64,000 nt of DNA. It comes from Candidatus Gottesmanbacteria bacterium. GTDB lineage: Bacteria; Patescibacteria; Microgenomatia; 2-02-FULL-39-11. The stretch's first letter is position 1; each line of letters opens with the position of its first letter. Where the stretch lies: the NCBI GenBank assembly GCA_016186795.1, contig JACPKY010000002.1, forward strand, positions 941,814 through 1,005,813, in the 5' to 3' direction. This document shows positions 1 to 9,211 of the stretch, in pieces. The notes beneath the pieces were generated by a model that had not been told where the DNA came from, ran no database searches, and saw only the letters and a program-made list of their open reading frames with translations. The translations under genes and the position numbers were made by a program.

Positions 1-4
1 GGTT

Positions 5-3000
5 ATGAAGGAAAAAATGGTTGATTTAAGAGACAGGGCTGCCGCTCTTTCCTTGGAGAGGAAAGATATCGAGGAACGGAAAGCAATTGAGGAAGAGTAT
101 GAAGAGGCTGTTAGACAAACAGCAAGACAACGGTTAGGTTTTAACTATGAGGCGAGAAATCGGACAACACGAGATGATAAGTTGAAAAAACTGAATAAAA
201 AGATTGAGAGGCGAAGAAAGGCAATTGAGGAATACAACAAAACGAGACCTGGAGAGACTCCTACACCTGGTGAAAAACCAAAAAAAGTACCAAGAGAGCT
301 TGAAGAGCTTATCAGTGATCATAATCTTGGATTAAGCGATTTAACTCCTGAAGACCTCAAGACCCGATTAGAAGCATACCTTAAAAAAGACAGAAAGCCT
401 TTGCAGATATTTGATAACCTCACCGATGTCATGCAAGCGTATTCCTTCCTTGAGAGTGCGGAGAAGATTGTTGCACTTCAAGCAGGACAAGATATTACCG
501 ATGGTGGGAGAAGACCTGTTGAGTTTGATTTTTCGGATGCAACAATTAATCGGGTAGCTCAAGCCGGGGTTCCAAACACAACGGTGCAAGCACTCCGCGA
601 CATTGGGAGAAGAATCCGGATTGGAGATGTATTCGGAGTACAAGAGCTAATTGCAGGATTGTCGGTTGGGACCGTTGAAGCTCTCATGAATGCGCATAAT
701 TTTTGGCCTGCTCCAGGTGATGCTGCCCAAGCCGGTGCAGCGTTTGCCTTGGGAGTTGGGAGTATGCTATTTGTACGAGCAGTAGGTCGAAGAATGAACC
801 ATTGGCGCCTATCTTTTCCTCCGGAACGAGCTGAACAGAGAACTCAATATACGCTACAGTTTCACTTCATTCAACCTCCGCCCGGGGATGGAGGGAATCC
901 TTTGCGACGAATGTACGGTGGTGATGCACGCCGAGCCGAACAATTCCTACAAGCAATTGATAATGTTCGTGTCGACATTGCTAATAAACTAAAAGTCCAT
1001 CCAGGACAGCTGGAGGGGTGGCTAAATTTAAGTAGTGCTGCATTAGGTGAGAGCGTTGAGGGGATGGAATTTCCTCATCGAGTTGTCCTTGCTAAGAATA
1101 TCGAACAAATATTGGCTCAAGAACATCGGAATGCGACTGGTGGCCATATACCGCTTGAGGAGTTATCAGCTGAGGAGCAGATTGAGGTTATTGAACGGGC
1201 GTTTGATGGAGTTGCACTTGCCATTGGCGGGGAAGCTATGGATGATGTAACTAAAAATGCGGCGATACGAAGAATGATGGGAGAAGTTAATTGGGCTCAG
1301 CGGAGAAACGTTCTTGCAACTCATGTTGCAGAAATCCGGGCAGGAACACGCGTCTACCATGCAAGCGTGACTCCTCACGCTTTAGAAGAAGCAAGGACAC
1401 AGTTTGAGGCAGCAGAAAAGCAGGAAGCGCGACAATCTCAGGGGAAAGACGCATACGGAGCAAAATATACTGAGCTTCAAAATCAGTTGAGAACCTTGGA
1501 AACAGCGCGAATTGAGCTTGAAAATATTTCGACAATCAACGGTCATATTACAAGAGACGTTACAGTGAAGGGGAGAAAAGTTCATGAAGATGCAAGCGGA
1601 GAGATAGGGGTACTTGAGGCTGAAAAAACAAGGATTGATGGAGAAATTACGAAGCTTAAGGGTGAAATTGATGCAACAAATGCAAATGGACTGGAGGGTC
1701 AGTATAAACAAGCAAAACGCCGCTATGAAACGCTCCATGGGAAAGTTGAGGCTCTAAAAAGTAAGAAGCAAGCGGCGCAAGCAGAGATTGATACCCTTCA
1801 ACGGGGAAGAGATAGAGCGAAAGCTGCAAAAATTGCTCAGTGGGAATCTATTCGAGATCAGGCAGAGCAGAATTTAACAACTGCGCCATCTGGGCAAAAG
1901 ACTCTGGAGGAACAGGAAGATGATGCATATTTAGCCTTTGTGCCACTCAAAGATCAGTATGAGCCAAAAACGGCAGAAGTTGGACGATTACAACAAAGGC
2001 AGAATGCAATCCCTGGTGAGATTCAAGCATTTGAGAGGGCAATTGCAGAGAAAGAGAAACTCTATCGAGTAGCTCAATTGAATTATACTCTTGCCCAAAA
2101 AGAAGTACTTACTATTCTTCAGGATTTTGGATACAAATACACACCTGCTCAGTTGAGGAGTAGCTCACTTCGACTCCCCACGTCGCAAATGATTACTGAC
2201 AAGTATACAGAACTCCATGTCGAGTATCAGGTGAAACAGAATCGTCTTACGGAGTTGGTAAGGCTTGCTGAGGCGGGAGTTAGTGAAGAAGATCTTCGGA
2301 TTGCAACGCTTATTGAAACACTCTCAGGTGTTGTTGGTTCAGATCGTCTTAATAGTTTTATGCAGCAGCTTCTTTCCCGAGGGATAAAGTTGGAGGATCT
2401 TGCCAACACACAAAACAACGAGGGATATCACCTCATGTTAAAGTTCTTTTTCGGTGAGGATGCACTCACTCAAGGGAAGGACGGGAAGTATGCTCGAGCA
2501 ACGACACTTCTAAGTAAAGCTCGATTATGTGATGAAGCTTTCAAAATCTGGCGCATCGATGATCGGGCATCAGGCGATGGGTTTTTTGCAGGAGATGATG
2601 AAGGTCTACAACTATATCAGAATGCTCGTTTTATTTTTGAAACCAATAGAAGACTCACTCAGGAAGTTTTTAACCTTGAAAATGCAGTTGGGCAAACCCC
2701 TGCAACAATTGCTCTTATTGAACGGCGCCGAAGAGAAATTGCTGCAAACGAGGTAAAACGAAATGAAACGCTAAGTCAACTTTACGATTCTCGTATCGCT
2801 CCTCTACTTTCTCTAGATAGAGTAAGAACCGGAATGGTTGTCATGCAGACGTTCCAAAAGCTTTCTGATGATGCGCTCAATGGATTTGTTGAACTAACTC
2901 CATCACCATCTGGGGCTCATGAAGAACTGGTGACTACTTCAGCCGGCCGAATGGTGATTACCGAGGCAAGCCACGACACACTTACGCGAACAGTGATCGA

Positions 3001-4909
3001 ACGTGGGGCGCTTAAAACTGAAAACATCGAAGGCGTGCCAGGGGTATCTATTGAGATGCATGTGACATCACTTGGTACTCCAGGAAGACTTGATACGACA
3101 GTTGTTCTTGATCGTGATCAAGGAGTGGGTGATCGGATTGCAAATAGAAATTCCGCAGATACACCGGATGAAATCAGATATATTTTCCATGGTGAGCCAA
3201 ATAGACGGAGAGAATTTGTTGATACTGCAGCATTTACCGATGACTTATGGAATCTTTTGCCTGACCAAAGAGGAGATGCGAGACGTTTAGGAGTACCAAA
3301 CGAATTTCTTGATTGGGTATATGGGGTGAATAGTTCTGGGGGTACTCCGAAGCGGCCTGTTGCAGAACTTCGCACATCGGCAATCAATATGTCCAATATG
3401 CCCGATGTACGGGGAAACTTCCGAGGTGTACCTTTGGAAATGCAGGACTTTTTTTACTACTACGATGATGCACGGAGAAGAGCAACTGTTGACTTAAACA
3501 CAGTGACGGATGATGTTATAGCCGATATTGGCCCAGCCGATCGTCGTGGGGCTCTTGCTTCTGGTTTGCCTCAAGAGTTTGTCGATTTATTCTATAACCT
3601 TGATACGCCGGGAACTGTCAGATCTCTTGCCGATGTTCAAACGGCACTTGGTACAGTTACCGATGCAATGCTACAAAATCTTCCTGATAGTAGAGTTGAT
3701 GCGCTTAGTGAGGGATATCCGCAGCAATTTGTTGATTTTTTCTACGGCTCGGATATTCCTGGCGGGAAAAGGACCGTTACTGCTTTGGAAAACATGGCAG
3801 GGACTGCAACCCTTGATGCTACTCAGTTTCCATCAACAGCTCAAATGGCTCGGAATATGGGGTGGTCAAATGACGTTGTGAATTTACTGTATGATCAGGC
3901 AAGCGGAGATTTACTCGATGATGATGGACTTACTGATCTTCTAGAAAATCGTGCACAGGATTTACTTAATGTGATGGGTCCGGCTGATCGAAATGCAGCT
4001 GTCGGGATGCCACAAAGTCTTATTGATATCGTCTATGCAGAAAATCAGCCAGGTAGAAAAAGGGTGGCTGCAAACGTACGAGCCGATGCAGGAACTATCA
4101 CTCCTGCACTTCTTGGCGCACTTCCTGCCGATCGACAGGGTGCACGGACTGAAGATTATCCCGATGAGATTGTTAGACTTTTTTACGAAGCAGACAGAGC
4201 AGGGACGAAAAGAAACTTAGCAGAAGTTCAAGCGGCTTTACCGGGAGCTGCATTTCGTATCGATCAACTTCCTGAACTTGGGAATGCTTTAATCAATGGA
4301 GGTATTTTAGGTACAGATGCCTGGAGGTTTTTTTACAACCAAGTGACCGATATTAGACGGACAAATAGAAGTATCGACGTATTTATCGAAGGACTTCCGG
4401 ATGACCGTGTCAATGCACCTCCAGGGTTTGGGACTGCTTTAGACGTTCTCTATGATGCGACATCAGGGAAGAAGAGAAGTCTCCAAGATCTCCGAAAAAT
4501 TCCACTCCATCGACAAGGGACATTTGGACGTGTCGAGTCACTTCTTGATAATCTTGGGATGGGTCCCATCGTTTATGACCAGTTTGCCCAAGAAATTACC
4601 ATGGGTGTTGCACAGATGGATGCTGTATCTCAGTCGAGACTTCTTGGAGACAGATTCCAGGAAGTTGTTGCTGGGAATTTTCGAGTATACCTCATGAATG
4701 GTCAGTTGGGGATATATTTCCGTGATCCTCCCGATCCTGCGCTTCCAGAAAGAGTATCACATCGAATGTCGCTTCATCAATTTATCCAGGCCGATACCTA
4801 CCCTCCAGAAGTCGGTGCCTATCTTACTCAAAATCCCGGAATAAAACGCGGAATTCTCATTAATACCGCACCGGCAATTATTGAAGCTGTTCGAAATATA
4901 TCGGTATAA
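5..4909 (+). CDS. Giant repeat-containing protein, function unknown (possibly 5'-partial)
   Basis: The 1634-aa product is not recognised. Residues 1-100 are highly charged and likely helical. Residues about 460-760 are rich in Glu, Lys, Gln and Ala with heptad-like spacing, which suggests long coiled coils. From about residue 1080 to 1490 there are some nine degenerate repeats of 42-51 aa built around LPDxR, then G-x-P-x-EFVDxFY, then a G-x-xR-x-LA linker (near nt 3253, 3397, 3525, 3678, 3828, 3973, 4120, 4268, 4394). I see no convincing signal peptide or membrane span; a Gly/Ala-rich stretch near residue 245-265 is only mildly hydrophobic. The frame stays open to the window edge, so the ATG at 5 may be internal and the gene may start further upstream. 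The next gene follows after 8 nt. A structural or scaffold role is a guess from architecture only. Confidence 0.75.
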   Translation: MKEKMVDLRDRAAALSLERKDIEERKAIEEEYEEAVRQTARQRLGFNYEARNRTTRDDKLKKLNKKIERRRKAIEEYNKTRPGETPTPGEKPKKVPRELEELISDHNLGLSDLTPEDLKTRLEAYLKKDRKPLQIFDNLTDVMQAYSFLESAEKIVALQAGQDITDGGRRPVEFDFSDATINRVAQAGVPNTTVQALRDIGRRIRIGDVFGVQELIAGLSVGTVEALMNAHNFWPAPGDAAQAGAAFALGVGSMLFVRAVGRRMNHWRLSFPPERAEQRTQYTLQFHFIQPPPGDGGNPLRRMYGGDARRAEQFLQAIDNVRVDIANKLKVHPGQLEGWLNLSSAALGESVEGMEFPHRVVLAKNIEQILAQEHRNATGGHIPLEELSAEEQIEVIERAFDGVALAIGGEAMDDVTKNAAIRRMMGEVNWAQRRNVLATHVAEIRAGTRVYHASVTPHALEEARTQFEAAEKQEARQSQGKDAYGAKYTELQNQLRTLETARIELENISTINGHITRDVTVKGRKVHEDASGEIGVLEAEKTRIDGEITKLKGEIDATNANGLEGQYKQAKRRYETLHGKVEALKSKKQAAQAEIDTLQRGRDRAKAAKIAQWESIRDQAEQNLTTAPSGQKTLEEQEDDAYLAFVPLKDQYEPKTAEVGRLQQRQNAIPGEIQAFERAIAEKEKLYRVAQLNYTLAQKEVLTILQDFGYKYTPAQLRSSSLRLPTSQMITDKYTELHVEYQVKQNRLTELVRLAEAGVSEEDLRIATLIETLSGVVGSDRLNSFMQQLLSRGIKLEDLANTQNNEGYHLMLKFFFGEDALTQGKDGKYARATTLLSKARLCDEAFKIWRIDDRASGDGFFAGDDEGLQLYQNARFIFETNRRLTQEVFNLENAVGQTPATIALIERRRREIAANEVKRNETLSQLYDSRIAPLLSLDRVRTGMVVMQTFQKLSDDALNGFVELTPSPSGAHEELVTTSAGRMVITEASHDTLTRTVIERGALKTENIEGVPGVSIEMHVTSLGTPGRLDTTVVLDRDQGVGDRIANRNSADTPDEIRYIFHGEPNRRREFVDTAAFTDDLWNLLPDQRGDARRLGVPNEFLDWVYGVNSSGGTPKRPVAELRTSAINMSNMPDVRGNFRGVPLEMQDFFYYYDDARRRATVDLNTVTDDVIADIGPADRRGALASGLPQEFVDLFYNLDTPGTVRSLADVQTALGTVTDAMLQNLPDSRVDALSEGYPQQFVDFFYGSDIPGGKRTVTALENMAGTATLDATQFPSTAQMARNMGWSNDVVNLLYDQASGDLLDDDGLTDLLENRAQDLLNVMGPADRNAAVGMPQSLIDIVYAENQPGRKRVAANVRADAGTITPALLGALPADRQGARTEDYPDEIVRLFYEADRAGTKRNLAEVQAALPGAAFRIDQLPELGNALINGGILGTDAWRFFYNQVTDIRRTNRSIDVFIEGLPDDRVNAPPGFGTALDVLYDATSGKKRSLQDLRKIPLHRQGTFGRVESLLDNLGMGPIVYDQFAQEITMGVAQMDAVSQSRLLGDRFQEVVAGNFRVYLMNGQLGIYFRDPPDPALPERVSHRMSLHQFIQADTYPPEVGAYLTQNPGIKRGILINTAPAIIEAVRNISV

Positions 4910-4917
4910 TATCTAGT

Positions 4918-5298
4918 ATGACTGTCAATTTCGTTGCCTTACTGAAACTTGCCAATTTTCCCAAAGAGAAAATTGAAGCGCTCATGAAAAATATTGACTA
5001 TGTGACTGAAGATGAGAAGTTTCGCCTTTCTAATCTTGCGTGGTACTTTATATCCAATAAATATTTCCTTCGGCTTTCCCTGGAGGAAAGGAAAGTTTTA
5101 CAAGAGGTCAAGGAAGGGAAACGGGTATACAACCCAAGCGATTTGGAAGAAATAAAAGCCCGACTTACTCATGAATTAGCACAGAGCCTTCAAGCAGCAG
5201 ATACCCAGCAGTCAATGGAGGATATCCGAAAGCAGCTAGAGATGCACAAGACAAAACCTCTTCCGGTTGATTCCTCTCCTCTACCGCAGAAAAAGTAA
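4918..5298 (+). CDS. Small hypothetical protein, 126 aa
   Basis: Not recognised. The product is soluble and mostly helical, with a C-terminal stretch rich in Gln, Lys and Pro and no membrane segment or Cys pairs. A TATAAT hexamer at 4905-4910 lies 7 nt before the ATG, over the end of the giant gene upstream, and no Shine-Dalgarno is present. Transcription would therefore start at or next to the start codon. The gene could also be read through from the giant gene, 8 nt away. The reading frame looks genuine by codon use and position, but no function can be given. Confidence 0.65.
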   Translation: MTVNFVALLKLANFPKEKIEALMKNIDYVTEDEKFRLSNLAWYFISNKYFLRLSLEERKVLQEVKEGKRVYNPSDLEEIKARLTHELAQSLQAADTQQSMEDIRKQLEMHKTKPLPVDSSPLPQKK

Positions 5299-5389
5299 CT
5301 CACGATTTTTCTGGAGGGATTGTCCATTTCGGATTTTTTCAGAAACTATTCGCTTCCGATTTCTGCAAACATCTGCTACTCTAAAAGGT

Positions 5390-5824
5390 ATGGCAAATCT
5401 TATTGTCCATACCGACGGTGGTGCCAGGGGTAATCCCGGATCTGCGGCAATTGGGGTGGTGATCCAAACTACTTCCGGAAATATTTTGCACCAAGTTTCC
5501 CGAACGATTGGCGAAACGACAAATAACATTGCAGAGTATCAGGCAGTCGTTGAAGCATTGACGTTTTTGCAGGAAAATATTCCGAACGCGACATTCAGTC
5601 ACATTGATGCAATCAAATTTTTCCTCGACTCAACGCTTGTCGTAAATCAATTGAATGGACTTTTTAAAGTGAAGGAACCAATGCTTCGGGAGTACCTTCT
5701 CAAAGTCCGTACACTTGAACAAGGTATCGGCAAACCTATCACCTATACATATGTTCCTCGGGAAAAAAATGCACATGCAGACAGACTTGTCAATAACGCA
5801 TTGGACGGACAAAGATACTTCTGA
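5390..5824 (+). CDS. rnhA: Ribonuclease HI family protein
   Basis: This 144-aa protein should cleave the RNA strand of RNA-DNA hybrids during replication and repair. All four acidic catalytic positions of the RNase H fold are visible: D9 in HTDGGARGNPG, E49 in NIAEYQA, D80 in FLDSTLVVNQL and D131 in NAHADRLVN. It lacks the basic protrusion of E. coli RNase HI and resembles the short RNase HI-like family of Gram-positives and archaea. An open frame continues upstream to 5267, but the family start is MANLIVHTDGG. A TACTCT hexamer (5377-5382) sits 7 nt before this ATG, consistent with a leaderless message. There is no N-terminal hybrid-binding domain. Confidence 0.93.
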   Translation: MANLIVHTDGGARGNPGSAAIGVVIQTTSGNILHQVSRTIGETTNNIAEYQAVVEALTFLQENIPNATFSHIDAIKFFLDSTLVVNQLNGLFKVKEPMLREYLLKVRTLEQGIGKPITYTYVPREKNAHADRLVNNALDGQRYF

Positions 5825-5881
5825 AATGGAAATATACCACTCACAATTGAAATTGTTACGGGTATAACTCCTTCTAGACTG

Positions 5882-5900
5882 ATCCCGATTTAATCGGGAT
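5882..5900. repeat. Palindrome copy 1 (ATCCCGATT/AATCGGGAT), intergenic
   Basis: A perfect inverted repeat with 9-nt arms around one base lies between the RNase HI gene and the DUF4012 gene. It is flanked on both sides by near-identical GGGTATAACT stretches (5859-5868 and 5911-5920). The same palindrome core occurs at 19534-19550, 59719-59737, 59840-59856 and 59908-59924. No U-run follows it, so it is not a standard terminator on either strand. Confidence 0.8.
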
Positions 5901-5924
5901 ACAGAAAGAAGGGTATAACTGCCT

Positions 5925-8318
5925 ATGAGACGGAAAAAAATTATTGAATCACTTCCCGCATCTTATTCTCCTCATGTGCTAATTATTGGCGGAGAAAAAA
6001 TTGCTCTCAAACTTGACACTCGCCTTACTGAAAACGGATGTGTTGTCAAGAAAGAATCACATTCATACGCACCGCTTGCCGGGAAATATGATTACATTTT
6101 CCAATTTGGAGATTTTGCAACATCTCTTACCCGGAAACAGAACAATCTTCTTCCCGGAGGGAAATTTCTTTTTATTGACGTTGATAGTGAAGACATTGAG
6201 GAAGTGGAGGCGATGCGTATTCTTCGTACCGGACAACTGGACTTTTGGGATGAAGAAAAACTTCTCCAAACAGTGTTACGACTTATGTTTTCACTATCCT
6301 CAGGTCCAATTGTTGATGTCCGCAAAGCAGTTCTGAAAAAAACAACTCCAAAATCTTCAGAAGCAACTTTGATCCATGAGTTGCCGCACGTTTCAAAATC
6401 TGATGTTGCGCTTCTCTCTCCTGCACATCCTTCATCTGCAAAGAAGCACATTCCAGATGTTGTAAGAAAAACGAGATTCCCATTCGGATGGAAGGGTGGT
6501 ATCTTTGGTCTCTTCCTTCTCTTCCTCTTTGTACTTATCGGTCTAACGGGATGGTATGTGATGCAAGCTCATCGTATCTACCTTTCATTTCGAGATCATG
6601 TCGAGACATCGAAGTGGGAATTGGCGGTTGAAGATATTAGAAACGCGAGAAGTCTTTTGGCTGTTGGGAAACAAGTCTATTCCCTGACATCTGGTCCTCT
6701 CTTTTTCCTTGAGAGTTGGGAACCGTATCAAAATGTGGGGACATTTTTTGAAACAGGAGATCTGCTCCTTTCGACTTCTCACGATATCATCACGACTTCT
6801 ATAGCTATTTCGAATGAGGGAAAGTCCGGTTTTGGTGGAATTTCGCCGTCAAATTACAAAATGTTAAAGGACAAGATTCTAAAGCTTTCCAAAACACTTG
6901 TTGATGCTCATAAGCAAGTGGAGAGAGTATCATTTCCAGGTTTTCCCAAAGAGGATATGACAACGCTTCTTACCAGATCTTCGGAAAAATTAACAGCAGC
7001 TCTTTCTATCATGCCTTTTTTGGAAGAAGTATTTTTCCGTCCTGAAGCTCGTACGTATCTTCTTCTTTTTCAAAACAACATGGAACTTAGGCCAACCGGA
7101 GGATTTATTGGTTCCTATGCCCTTGTCATTGTGAAGGGAGGGGAAATATCAAGTTTTACTATCGAAGATGTCTATGCAGCTGATGGTCAGCTGAAAGGTC
7201 ATGTTGATCCCCCAAATGCGATACGAAAGTATTTGAATCAGCCCCATTATTATTTACGCGACAGTAACTTCGATCCGGATTTTGCAGTATCAGGGGCAAA
7301 AGCTGCATGGTTTCTCCAGCAGGAAATAGGCGTGAAGGTCGACGGAGTCATCGCTATCAATTCAACATTTCTTCAGAAATTACTGACAGTTACCGGAGGA
7401 CTTACACTTTCTGATTTCGCAGGGGAAGAAGTGACCAGTGAGAACTTTTTCCTCAAGTCATATAGTCTTGTCCAAGGGAATTTTTTTCCTGGATCAACGC
7501 AAAAAAAAGACTTTTTAACTGCAGTATCTCAGGGGCTTCGCTTCCGCATAGAGCATGATCCATCGCTCTGGTTAGATCTTCTCCCTGTTATCAAGGAGTC
7601 TTTGGAAGATAAACATATTCAGCTCTATTCCTTTGATGAGACTTTCCAGAAGTACATTGAAGAACAGGGCTACGGTGGACGGATGTCCCAGATCCAGTGT
7701 TTGACCGTTCCGGTACAAGAAAATATTCCGGTAGAAAAATCATGTCTTGCTGATTACCTTGCAATTATTGAGGCAAATTTGGGAGTGAATAAAGCAAATT
7801 ATTTCATCAATAAATCAGTATCGATTGAAAAACGTATTAGCCCTTCTGGGGAAATTAAAACCGATCTGACACTTTCGTACGAGAATGCCAACATTCCCGA
7901 GGTGTATTCATCGGGAACGTACGTGAATTATCTGCGGATTTTCTTACCCATCGGATCGACAGTTGATTCTGTCTCTGTCAATACGAGTTCTATTGCCAGA
8001 GAGAATCTTGATGTGGAAAACTATGGCACCGATAAGGTTTCTATCGGAACTCTTGTAAATATTGCCCCAACGAATAAAGCAATCTTGAAAATTTCCTACT
8101 CGCATCCTTCTCTTCTTGACGCAAAGCGAGATTCATATCAGTTCCTCTTTCAAAAGCAGTCAGGAGATAAACTCTCACCTCTTGTGCTTTCTCTTCATTA
8201 TCCCGATGGAAAAGCGGTAACTGCGCTTAACTTTACCTCATCGGGAGGGAGAAAAAACGAAATTTATTATACGACTGATACATCGGTGGATCGAATTTTT
8301 GCTTTTGGGACGAAGTGA
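5925..8318 (+). CDS. DUF4012 domain-containing membrane protein
   Basis: The 797-aa protein has three parts. Residues 1-130 look like a degenerate Rossmann-type domain (HVLIIGGEKIALKL near the start). A Pro/Ser-rich linker follows. One strong transmembrane segment lies at about 188-212 (GIFGLFLLFLFVLIGLTGW), and a long extracytoplasmic region carries the DUF4012 signature, including ELRPTGGFIGSY, a VDPP motif and RDSNFDPDF. DUF4012 proteins are frequent in Patescibacteria and Actinobacteria, often near envelope polysaccharide or LCP genes; here an LCP-like gene lies 0.9 kb away. Their biochemical role is unknown. The N-terminal domain would be cytoplasmic and the DUF4012 part outside. The start ATG follows GGGTATAACTGCCT. 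Confidence 0.88.
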   Translation: MRRKKIIESLPASYSPHVLIIGGEKIALKLDTRLTENGCVVKKESHSYAPLAGKYDYIFQFGDFATSLTRKQNNLLPGGKFLFIDVDSEDIEEVEAMRILRTGQLDFWDEEKLLQTVLRLMFSLSSGPIVDVRKAVLKKTTPKSSEATLIHELPHVSKSDVALLSPAHPSSAKKHIPDVVRKTRFPFGWKGGIFGLFLLFLFVLIGLTGWYVMQAHRIYLSFRDHVETSKWELAVEDIRNARSLLAVGKQVYSLTSGPLFFLESWEPYQNVGTFFETGDLLLSTSHDIITTSIAISNEGKSGFGGISPSNYKMLKDKILKLSKTLVDAHKQVERVSFPGFPKEDMTTLLTRSSEKLTAALSIMPFLEEVFFRPEARTYLLLFQNNMELRPTGGFIGSYALVIVKGGEISSFTIEDVYAADGQLKGHVDPPNAIRKYLNQPHYYLRDSNFDPDFAVSGAKAAWFLQQEIGVKVDGVIAINSTFLQKLLTVTGGLTLSDFAGEEVTSENFFLKSYSLVQGNFFPGSTQKKDFLTAVSQGLRFRIEHDPSLWLDLLPVIKESLEDKHIQLYSFDETFQKYIEEQGYGGRMSQIQCLTVPVQENIPVEKSCLADYLAIIEANLGVNKANYFINKSVSIEKRISPSGEIKTDLTLSYENANIPEVYSSGTYVNYLRIFLPIGSTVDSVSVNTSSIARENLDVENYGTDKVSIGTLVNIAPTNKAILKISYSHPSLLDAKRDSYQFLFQKQSGDKLSPLVLSLHYPDGKAVTALNFTSSGGRKNEIYYTTDTSVDRIFAFGTK

Positions 8319-8323
8319 TTCCC

Positions 8324-9199
8324 CTACTTTGGAGGTGGGAGTGGAATACCTGAAAACGGTTGCGATTTCTGGTTTTGATTTCTGAGAGCCTGGATCATGA
8401 CCGATGAGGTGAGAAGCTTGTGGGGTGTTTGAGTCGGAAATAGTTCTGAGAGAATATAGAGGAGTTCTGAGAAACCTTCTTCCGATGATGCTTTTTGGGA
8501 AACAGTTTTGAAAGATGAATCAATCGGTTCACGAAGAAGGATTAGACGAGAGAGCGCGAATTTCTCAAGAGCTACTCTGCGGTGTAAATATTCTTCCTGC
8601 TTTAAAAGTTTTTGCATTTCTTCCTCAATTGCTTTTAGAAATTTTGCAAAATTACTGGTTGCAAGGAAGGGATGGGATTTTTCAAGCTCGGTTGACGGCC
8701 GATTTTTTTGTAATCTTTCTTGTGGAATAAAATCGTTTGAGATTTCTTCAAAGAGTACCTTTTCTCGGTTTGATACTCTACTTCCTATTTGTTTGATTCC
8801 GAGATTAACTCCCTTGAGACTTTCTCGTATCGCAATACTTATAAGATACAGGATAGAAGTGACTCGCTGAAGATTTTGTGTGGCGACACGAATTTGATCA
8901 CGTTCGATACTTGTTGGAATTGATTCGATAGTGAAGCGTGTTTTGGCTGAAGGTGTATAGATTTCTTGGATTGCGTCGTCAGAGAATTGAACAAGAGATT
9001 GTGCATTTTGCCCAAAAAAAGGATCGTCTATATTTTTCTTCACCTGTTCCCAGATATAGCGAAGATAGACAGGAAATGGCGCAAGGTATTGGAAAATCAA
9101 CGGCACCGTTTCCGTTTGAAGCGCCTTTTTAATGCCAGTATAAATCGGGGTAATCTCGGCAGACTCTTTTCCTTCAGGAATTGGTGTTACAGAAAGCAT
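8324..9199 (-). CDS. Hypothetical protein, possible DehI-like helical protein
   Basis: The 291-aa product is soluble and almost entirely helical. The N-terminal pattern (PIYTGIKKAL, then VPLIFQYLAPFPVYLRYIWEQV) resembles the opening of the halocarboxylic acid dehalogenase DehI fold, where a short helix is followed by an 'LA..P.YL...W' segment. That similarity is recalled by eye and weak; catalytic residues cannot be assigned. The gene is convergent with the DUF4012 gene, 5 nt apart. A TACAAT hexamer (complement of 9206-9211) sits exactly 6 nt before the ATG with no Shine-Dalgarno, so the mRNA is probably leaderless. Confidence 0.7.
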   Translation of the reverse strand: MLSVTPIPEGKESAEITPIYTGIKKALQTETVPLIFQYLAPFPVYLRYIWEQVKKNIDDPFFGQNAQSLVQFSDDAIQEIYTPSAKTRFTIESIPTSIERDQIRVATQNLQRVTSILYLISIAIRESLKGVNLGIKQIGSRVSNREKVLFEEISNDFIPQERLQKNRPSTELEKSHPFLATSNFAKFLKAIEEEMQKLLKQEEYLHRRVALEKFALSRLILLREPIDSSFKTVSQKASSEEGFSELLYILSELFPTQTPHKLLTSSVMIQALRNQNQKSQPFSGIPLPPPK

Positions 9200-9211
9200 G
9201 GTTCTATTGTA

